Assembly: GCA_021772355.1 (NCBI GenBank)
Contig: JAJFMB010000137.1
Coordinates: 1 to 5,303 of the forward strand
Origin: Chlamydiota bacterium
Lineage (GTDB): Bacteria; Chlamydiota; Chlamydiia; Chlamydiales; JAJFMB01
Direction: 5' to 3'
DNA: 5,303 bases
This document shows, piece by piece, positions 1 to 4,381 of this stretch. The notes beneath the pieces were generated by a model. The model worked only from the letters and a program-made list of their open reading frames with translations. It was not told where the DNA came from and did no database searches. Numbering within the stretch: the stretch's first letter is position 1; every line of letters begins with the position of its first letter. The position numbers and the translations under genes are program-made.

Positions 1-476
1 CATTGAGAACTAAACGATTCTGTTTGCCCGAGCAAACGTTCTATATCCTTAATATTGATTTGTTTCTGTTCCAATCCAATAGCCAAGAAGCAGACAAGTG
101 CCATCATACCGGAGTTAGCATCTTCTACAGGCTCAATATAATGTGTGTAAGAGTATTCACTTACCGTCTTGCTGATTGCAGAATTTGAGAGGGGTTTTAA
201 AGGAGAAAAACTTTGATAGGTTTTAACATCTTGAACCAACGTCCAATCTTTATCTTTAAAATAGGTGTCGAAGTGATTCAAAACTTCATCCGGGATGAGG
301 TTAATTTGGGCCAGTAAATCCACAAACCTCGAAATATCAACAGCTTGATCCGTTAATGCAGGAAAATAAGACTCTTCTTTCAGAGCAGGAGGGGGCGTCA
401 CCTCAAAAGGTACCGGCATCTTCTGAGACTCAGATTTTTTTAGCTGTTTTTCTTCAGGATTATCCCGCTGATTCAT
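1..476 (-). CDS. Unrecognised protein, N-terminal part (cut by left edge)
   Basis: An open minus-strand frame begins at ATG 476-474 and stays open for 158 codons to the window edge, so the C-terminus is missing. The start is supported by an AGAGGT Shine-Dalgarno (483-488) about 6-7 nt upstream. The protein opens MNQRDNPEEKQLKKSESQ. Its first 35 or so residues are polar, proline- and lysine/glutamate-rich and probably disordered. From about residue 45 it looks folded: a helix-like stretch (DISRFVDLLAQINLIPDEVL), a segment with Asp-Trp and several Tyr/Ser, then a moderately hydrophobic stretch near residues 130-142 (SGMMALVCFLAIGL), too short and isolated to call a membrane helix. I see no signal peptide, no catalytic motif and no family I recognise. 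In Chlamydia I recall CT235, a cyclic-nucleotide-binding-like protein, beyond acpP, but nothing here resembles that fold. The gene lies downstream of the fab operon on the same strand, separated by a terminator-like hairpin, so it is probably its own unit. That it is a real gene is fairly sure; its function is unknown. Confidence 0.75.
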   Translation of the reverse strand, partial: MNQRDNPEEKQLKKSESQKMPVPFEVTPPPALKEESYFPALTDQAVDISRFVDLLAQINLIPDEVLNHFDTYFKDKDWTLVQDVKTYQSFSPLKPLSNSAISKTVSEYSYTHYIEPVEDANSGMMALVCFLAIGLEQKQINIKDIERLLGQTESFSSQ

Positions 477-481
477 AAAAG

Positions 482-517
482 AACCTCTTTGATTGTTTTC
501 TTATCACCAAAGAGATT
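482..517 (-). promoter_or_regulatory. Hairpin burying the Shine-Dalgarno of the left-edge gene
   Basis: On the minus strand AATCTCTTTG (517-508) can pair with CAAAGAGGTT (491-482). This gives 10 continuous pairs, one of them G-U, around a 16-nt loop. The 3' arm contains the AGAGGT ribosome binding site and ends 5 nt before the ATG, so the folded RNA would hide the site. Whether the hairpin forms depends on the transcription start. A weak promoter reading TTGCTT (527-522)/GATAAG (505-500), 16-nt spacer, would start inside the loop and drop the 5' arm. A TATAAG box at 557-552 would include the whole hairpin. The pairing is seen in the sequence; a regulatory role is inference. Confidence 0.4.
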
Positions 518-689
518 TTTGAAGCAACAGACTATTGTTTGATAACGTCCTCTTATAGTAACTGTCTATTATGAAATTTAGCTTGTTTGATTTGGAAAAA
601 TACCGTCAGCTCATTCTTGAATCAAAACCTCATGAATGAACGACAGAGTATCAAGGCCAATTGGAATTAGAACAGTCTTTGTAAACTAG
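518..689. other. Intergenic spacer with a short broken plus-strand reading frame
   Basis: This is the central part of the 267-bp gap between the left-edge gene and acpP. On the plus strand an ATG at 571 opens a 22-codon frame, MKFSLFDLEKYRQLILESKP and two more residues, ending in TGA at 637-639. The same frame then reads on for 14 sense codons (TTEYQGQLELEQSL) to TAA at 682-684. The composition is protein-like rather than random. There is no Shine-Dalgarno before the ATG, and an in-frame stop lies just upstream at 559-561. It may be a gene remnant, a very small peptide, or chance. Apart from the possible TATAAG box at 552-557 (minus strand), I see no tRNA, other RNA gene or repeat here. Confidence 0.25.
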
Positions 690-736
690 AAAAAAACTAT
701 TACTTAAGTATTACGAAGAGGGGCGCTAAGCGCCCC
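690..736 (-). terminator. Probable terminator of the fab operon
   Basis: A near-perfect palindrome, GGGGCGCTAAGCGCCCC (720-736), forms a 7-bp all-GC stem with a 3-nt loop. It begins 7 nt after the acpP stop codon. The T-run expected of an intrinsic terminator is not adjacent: a run of seven T on the minus strand lies at 696-690, about 24 nt past the stem. Between them is a second weak palindrome, TACTTAAGTA (701-710). Position and strength favour transcription termination or 3'-end stabilisation of the operon mRNA. The displaced T-run makes the mechanism uncertain. Confidence 0.6.
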
Positions 737-743
737 ATTGACT

Positions 744-980
744 TTATGAAGCTTTGTTCTTCTCGATGTAGTCCACTACATCACCGACAGTTTTAAGCTT
801 TTCTGCTTCTTCTTCGGAGATTTCGCAGCCAAAACGCTCTTCAAACGTCATAATTAATTCTGTAAGATCTAATGAATCAGCGTTGAGATCTTCTACAAAT
901 GACTTAGAAAGAGTCACATCATCCTTGTCGACTCCAAGTTGTTCCACAACAATGTCAATCACTTCTTGTTCTGTAGACAT
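744..980 (-). CDS. acpP: Acyl carrier protein
   Basis: Small acidic carrier that holds growing acyl chains as thioesters on a 4'-phosphopantetheine arm and passes them between the soluble type II fatty-acid synthesis enzymes in the cytoplasm. The 78-residue length is standard. The hallmark Asp-Ser-Leu (residues 35-37, in VEDLNADSLDLTELIM) is present, with Ser36 as the site modified by holo-ACP synthase. The following helix II region (DLTELIMTFEERFGCEI) carries the acidic face that docks partner enzymes. Start ATG 980-978 is preceded by AAGGA (995-991) with a 10-nt spacer. It is the last gene of the operon, 23 nt after the fabG stop, and is followed 7 nt after its own stop by a strong GC hairpin. 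In E. coli fabF follows acpP; here it does not. The family assignment is essentially certain. Confidence 0.98.
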   Translation of the reverse strand: MSTEQEVIDIVVEQLGVDKDDVTLSKSFVEDLNADSLDLTELIMTFEERFGCEISEEEAEKLKTVGDVVDYIEKNKAS

Positions 981-1003
981 AATGTTATAATCCTTGTTAG
1001 TTG

Positions 1004-1753
1004 TTAATATGTTGTCATTCCACCATCGACTGTCAACACATGACCAGTAATATAATCCGATGATGGGCCTGCTAAAAATAATACAGCATCTGCGACGTTG
1101 TTAGCGTCTCCCATACGTCCCATGGGGATTTGTCTGAGGATTGCCTCTTTTTGCGTCTCGTTAAGTGCTTCAGTCATATCGCTTTGGATAAAACCGGGAG
1201 CCACACAATTCACACAAATGTTTCTTACTGCAAGTTCCTTTGCTAACGCTTTAGTAAATGCAATCATAGCGCCTTTCGAAGCCGCGTAGTTTACTTGACC
1301 GGGATTTCCGGTCAATCCCACCACGGAACTGATATTGATGATTTTGCCTTTTCGAGCCTTCATCATCGAACGAACAAGCGCATGACACAAATTATAACAA
1401 GATTTAACATTTATCGCCATGACGTCGTCCCAATTCTTTTCTGTCATCTTGATTAAAAGTTGATCTTGAGTGATGCCCGCGTTATTCACAAGGATGTCAA
1501 CTTTGCCGAATTTCTCAATAATAGATTTAATCGCTTCATCAACCGACTCTTGATTAGAAACATCCACCTGGTAAAAAGCACTGTTCCCCTCTCCTACGAT
1601 AGCTGTTAACTCCTGAAGAACCTGCTCTCCTCTTTCTTGATTAGTCCCCATGATGACAACTTTTCCGCCCGCATTAGCTAATTTCATAGCAATCGCTTTC
1701 CCTAAACCGCGTGTGCCACCGGTAACGACGGCGACCTCATCCTTTATTGACAT
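1004..1753 (-). CDS. fabG: 3-oxoacyl-[acyl-carrier-protein] reductase FabG
   Basis: NADPH-dependent reduction of 3-oxoacyl-ACP to (R)-3-hydroxyacyl-ACP, the first reductive step of each elongation cycle, in the cytoplasm. The 249-residue protein is a classical short-chain dehydrogenase. The cofactor-binding TGGTRGLG is at residues 11-18, Asp64 lies in the adenine-site region (VDV), NNAG is at 90-93, and the catalytic tetrad is Asn115, Ser143, Tyr156 and Lys160 (YAASK). This matches the E. coli FabG residues shifted by five. The C-terminal GHVLTVDGGM is the usual end of the family, which functions as a tetramer. The ATG start lies inside the last codons of fabD (10-nt overlap, 1744-1753), with AGAGGAG at 1768-1762 and an 8-nt spacer, suggesting translational coupling. 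The SDR family is large, but its place between fabD and acpP fixes the role as FabG. Confidence 0.97.
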   Translation of the reverse strand: MSIKDEVAVVTGGTRGLGKAIAMKLANAGGKVVIMGTNQERGEQVLQELTAIVGEGNSAFYQVDVSNQESVDEAIKSIIEKFGKVDILVNNAGITQDQLLIKMTEKNWDDVMAINVKSCYNLCHALVRSMMKARKGKIINISSVVGLTGNPGQVNYAASKGAMIAFTKALAKELAVRNICVNCVAPGFIQSDMTEALNETQKEAILRQIPMGRMGDANNVADAVLFLAGPSSDYITGHVLTVDGGMTTY

Positions 1754-2670
1754 AACGCTAACTCCTCTACTTTTTCGATACTGATAGTGGGGGCTGCCAC
1801 ACCTATTCTTTTATTAAAACCTGCCAATGTTTTACCGGGTCCGATCTCGATATACTGTTCGATACCACTCTGTTCAATGCTGCGAACCCCCTGCTCCCAA
1901 CGCACAGGATTTGTCACCTGGCTGATAAGGTTTTGCTTAATCCGTAAACTCTCTGTTTCTTCGGTCCCTGTCACATTCATAACAAGCCCCACAGTACTTT
2001 CTAACAGCTCTGCTTCTTGAATAATAGGTGTAAGCCTCACTTCTGCCTCTTGCATCAAACCGCTATGGAACGCTCCATGCACCTGCAGAGGCAAAACGCG
2101 TTTAGCACCTCTTTTCTTTGCAAGCTCCGCCCCCTTCTCAATTCCTTTCACAGTTCCGGAAATTACCACTTGACCGGGACAGTTGAAATTTGCCGCCCAT
2201 AAATCACGTGGAAGATTAGCCTCTGCGATCAGCTCTTCTACAACTACAGCATCAAGACCTAAGATAACGGCCATTGTCCCTTCAGTATGCTCGCAGGCAT
2301 CATTCATAAAGTCACCGCGATGCTGCACTAAAGGAAGGCACTCGGCAAAAGACATTCTACCAGAGGCAACAACAGCCGTGTACTCCCCTAAACTTAAACC
2401 CGCGCATACTGCAGGCTGAACATAATCATATTCATTTTGCAAAACACGCATAAGAGCAACCGATGTGACAAAAATTCCAACTTGACTGTTGCGCGTTTCG
2501 GTCAACGTTTCTTTAGGGCCTTCGAAAATGATTTTTGATAAGTTGCGCTCGAGAATGTCGTCAGCTTCCTCAAAGATCTCTCTAGCAAGAGTAAAATTAG
2601 AGTAAAAATCCTTTCCCATTCCGGGATATTGCGCCCCTTGTCCGGGAAAAAGAAATGCGTATTTTTTCAC
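1744..2670 (-). CDS. fabD: Malonyl-CoA:ACP transacylase FabD
   Basis: Transfers the malonyl group from malonyl-CoA to the phosphopantetheine arm of ACP, supplying the extender unit for FabH and the elongating synthases. At 308 residues it has the usual length. Seen motifs: N-terminal FPGQGAQ (8-14), whose Gln11 helps form the oxyanion hole; the nucleophile elbow GLSLGEY with Ser93; the substrate-carboxylate-binding Arg118 (QHRGDFM); and the catalytic His202 in GAFHSGLM. The elbow has Leu where E. coli has His (GHSLGEY), a variant I believe occurs in other bacterial FabDs. The start is GTG, not ATG. The next in-frame ATG (Met18) would cut off the GQGAQ motif, and AAGGA sits 7 nt before the GTG. 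The gene starts 10 nt after the fabH stop and overlaps fabG by 10 nt. Confidence 0.97.
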   Translation of the reverse strand: MKKYAFLFPGQGAQYPGMGKDFYSNFTLAREIFEEADDILERNLSKIIFEGPKETLTETRNSQVGIFVTSVALMRVLQNEYDYVQPAVCAGLSLGEYTAVVASGRMSFAECLPLVQHRGDFMNDACEHTEGTMAVILGLDAVVVEELIAEANLPRDLWAANFNCPGQVVISGTVKGIEKGAELAKKRGAKRVLPLQVHGAFHSGLMQEAEVRLTPIIQEAELLESTVGLVMNVTGTEETESLRIKQNLISQVTNPVRWEQGVRSIEQSGIEQYIEIGPGKTLAGFNKRIGVAAPTISIEKVEELALCQ

Positions 2671-2677
2671 GAATTCT

Positions 2678-2683
2678 TCCTTA
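2678..2683 (-). promoter_or_regulatory. fabD ribosome binding site overlapping the fabH stop codon
   Basis: Read on the minus strand, TAAGGA (2683-2678) combines the fabH stop codon TAA with the AAGGA Shine-Dalgarno of fabD; the GTG start follows after 7 nt. Ribosomes ending fabH would therefore sit on the fabD binding site, consistent with translational coupling. The site also decides the fabD start, since the start is not ATG. Confidence 0.7.
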
Positions 2684-3673
2684 CATTTTTGTGATGATGG
2701 ATGCGCCCCACGTCAACCCTGCGCCAAAGGCCAAAAGCAAAATATGCTCGCCCCGTTTCAGAGAATTTTCCCGTGTTAATTCATCCAAAGCAATTCCGAT
2801 GCTAGACGCTGAAGTATTACCATATTTGTGAACTGTTTTATATACTCTGTCATTTGAAAGGTGAAACTTTGTGGCAATTGCATCGATAATACGCTCATTT
2901 GCCTGATGAGGCACAATCCAGCTGATATCGTCTTCCACAAGTTTTGCTTGTTCTAAACACCCCTGCGCCGCTGCTCCCATTTTTCTGACAGCATGCTTGA
3001 AAACCTCTCTGCCTGACATTTTAAAAGAGTGTTGACGCTCTTCAACCGTTTTAGCTGTTGCCGGGTGACGTGCACCACCTGCAGGAATCATGATAAGCTC
3101 GGCCAAAGTCCCATCGGCACCAAGACTTACGGTGTCGATATAAAACCCTTTTCCCTCATCTCTCACCACAGCCGCGGAGGCACCATCGCCGAATAGAACA
3201 CACGTGCTGCGATCTTCATAGTCAACAAAGGCAGACATTTTTTCAGCCGCTACCAATAAAATATTTTTATACATCCCCGATTCGATGTAAGCTTTTGCCA
3301 TCGACAAGGCGTAGAGAAACCCCGTACAAGCAGCTTCCGTATCAACTGCCGCCGCATTTTTATTTCCAAGCTTAGCTTGAATCAAGGCAGCTGTGCTGGG
3401 TGTGAGATAATCAGGAGTTGTCGTCGTCACCAAGATAAAGTCAATATCGCTAGCTTTGAGCCCTGCATCTTTCAGAGCGAGTTTTGCAGCCTTAGCTCCC
3501 AAGTCAGAAGTGCACTCATCTTCCGCTGCAATACGCCTCTCCTTCATTCCCGTTCTGGACATGATCCACTCATCAGTAGTATCAACCATTTTCTCAAAAT
3601 CAGCATTTGAGAGAACTCGCTCAGGTAAATAAGAGCCAAGACCGGTAATTCGCGCTTTTTTTCTGGCCGGCAT
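2681..3673 (-). CDS. fabH: 3-oxoacyl-[acyl-carrier-protein] synthase III FabH
   Basis: Starts fatty-acid synthesis by condensing an acyl-CoA primer (acetyl-CoA in straight-chain producers) with malonyl-ACP, releasing CO2 and CoA to give a 3-oxoacyl-ACP. It is a cytoplasmic thiolase-fold dimer. From the chosen start the protein is 330 residues. The catalytic triad is visible: Cys116 (EAACTGF), His256 (VPHQANERI) and Asn286 (KYGNTSAS). DTTDEWI, RTGMKERRI, FGDGASA and the C-terminal FGAGLTWGA are also typical. Start choice: the frame is open as far as 3901, but that stretch runs antisense to the beginning of recR. ATG 3673-3671 has a GGAG 9 nt upstream and gives the family N-terminus (ARITGLGSYLPE). 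ATG 3712 has no Shine-Dalgarno and lies at or before the likely transcription start. First gene of the operon; plsX, which precedes fabH in E. coli, is absent. Confidence 0.97.
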   Translation of the reverse strand: MPARKKARITGLGSYLPERVLSNADFEKMVDTTDEWIMSRTGMKERRIAAEDECTSDLGAKAAKLALKDAGLKASDIDFILVTTTTPDYLTPSTAALIQAKLGNKNAAAVDTEAACTGFLYALSMAKAYIESGMYKNILLVAAEKMSAFVDYEDRSTCVLFGDGASAAVVRDEGKGFYIDTVSLGADGTLAELIMIPAGGARHPATAKTVEERQHSFKMSGREVFKHAVRKMGAAAQGCLEQAKLVEDDISWIVPHQANERIIDAIATKFHLSNDRVYKTVHKYGNTSASSIGIALDELTRENSLKRGEHILLLAFGAGLTWGASIITKM

Positions 3674-3682
3674 TCGCGGCAA

Positions 3683-3686
3683 CTCC
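3683..3686 (-). promoter_or_regulatory. fabH ribosome binding site deciding the start codon
   Basis: GGAG (3686-3683, within GTGGAGTTG on the minus strand) stands 9 nt before ATG 3673. The alternative ATG at 3712 is preceded only by A/T-rich sequence with no purine-rich core. The site therefore favours the shorter, 330-residue FabH. Confidence 0.6.
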
Positions 3687-3715
3687 ACATAAATTCTTTT
3701 TTGAAGGGCCATTTT

Positions 3716-3744
3716 ATCATATTTGGATTTAAAAATGAAGGGAA
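3716..3744 (-). promoter_or_regulatory. Candidate sigma-70-type promoter of the fab operon
   Basis: On the minus strand TATGAT (3721-3716) matches five of six bases of the -10 consensus. With a 17-nt spacer the -35 position falls on TTCCCT (3744-3739), a poor match. Transcription would start near 3709, leaving a leader of about 35 nt before the fabH ATG at 3673. The -35 hexamer lies within the left arm of the inverted repeat at 3738-3767. A weak -35 is compatible with an activated or repressed promoter, or with the relaxed -35 tolerance reported for chlamydial promoters. This is inferred from sequence only. Confidence 0.45.
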
Positions 3745-3767
3745 TCTCCTTTTCTTTCCATTCCCTT
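3738..3767. repeat. Inverted repeat in the fabH-recR divergent spacer
   Basis: AAGGGAAT (3738-3745) and ATTCCCTT (3760-3767) are perfect 8-bp inverted copies separated by 14 bp. A short A-run (3731-3735) lies to the left and a T-run (3766-3770) overlaps and follows the right arm. The half-sites are centred 22 bp apart, roughly two helical turns, as in many dimeric-repressor operators. The left arm covers the -35 of the candidate fab promoter and the right arm ends 17 bp before the recR ATG. It could instead act as an RNA hairpin. It does not resemble the FapR or FadR operators as I know them. Confidence 0.45.
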
Positions 3768-3784
3768 TTTGCTACATTATTGTT

Positions 3785-4381
3785 ATGCATTATCCAGAGC
3801 ACCTTCAAAAAATTATTGAGCAACTCAAAAAATTCCCAGGAGTGGGAACTAAGAGTGCAGAGCGTTATGCCTTTCAAATGCTGACGTGGAAACGGGAACA
3901 TCTACAGGAGATGGCTGAGGTTATCCGTTCGCTGCAAGAAAACTTACAAAACTGCTCTGAATGCGGAAGTTTAATCGACCAGAAAGCGTGCCCCTTCTGC
4001 ACCGAAGAGCGCGCTCAAACAGGAGTTATGTGCATTATTGCCTCACCCAAGGACGTCTTTGCCATTGAAAAAACACGCGAGTATCGAGGCTTGTATCACG
4101 TTCTAGGAGGCCTGCTATCTCCTATGGAAGGGCTAGGTCCCGACAGATTATCCTTGGGCCAGCTAAAACAGCGCATGCACAAACACCAAACCAAAGAAGT
4201 CATTATCGCGGTAGACTCCACGCTTGAGGGAGACACGACAGCTCTTTATCTGAAGAAAGAGCTCGACGACCTATCGCTTTCTATCACACGCTTAGCCTTT
4301 GGTCTCCCCATGGGAAGCTCGCTTGATTATGTCGATGGCGGCACACTTGCCAGAGCCTTAATGGGCCGAGGAAATATATAA
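3785..4381 (+). CDS. recR: Recombination mediator protein RecR
   Basis: Works with RecO (and RecF) to load RecA onto SSB-coated single-stranded DNA during gap repair. The ring-forming protein has 198 residues, the normal length. Domains in order: a helix-hairpin-helix DNA-binding region (about 7-33, with FPGVGTKSAERYAF), a four-cysteine zinc module (Cys57, Cys60, Cys69, Cys72), a Toprim domain (about 80-175) with KDVFAIEKT, YHVLGGLLSPMEGLGP and DSTLEGD, and a C-terminal tail ending GRGNI. The usual Toprim glutamate (VVES in E. coli) is Ala86 here (CIIASPKDV). I chose ATG 3785 because MHYPEHLQ is where the family begins; an upstream ATG at 3701 would add 28 atypical residues. No Shine-Dalgarno precedes 3785. 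A possible -10 box TACATT (3773-3778) would even place the transcript start at the ATG. Divergent from fabH; its last 24 bp overlap the convergent transporter gene. Confidence 0.96.
   Translation: MHYPEHLQKIIEQLKKFPGVGTKSAERYAFQMLTWKREHLQEMAEVIRSLQENLQNCSECGSLIDQKACPFCTEERAQTGVMCIIASPKDVFAIEKTREYRGLYHVLGGLLSPMEGLGPDRLSLGQLKQRMHKHQTKEVIIAVDSTLEGDTTALYLKKELDDLSLSITRLAFGLPMGSSLDYVDGGTLARALMGRGNI

Noticed and set aside
3..188. A 61-codon plus-strand frame at the left edge
   Set aside because: It lies opposite the well-supported minus-strand gene at 1-476, has no Shine-Dalgarno upstream in view and has a non-protein-like composition.
2371..2420. FabD nucleophile elbow GLSLGEY instead of GHSLGEY as a sign of altered activity
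   Set aside because: The nucleophile Ser93, Arg118, His202 and the GQGAQ motif are all intact, and I believe Leu at this position is found in other bacterial FabDs; not strong enough for a finding.
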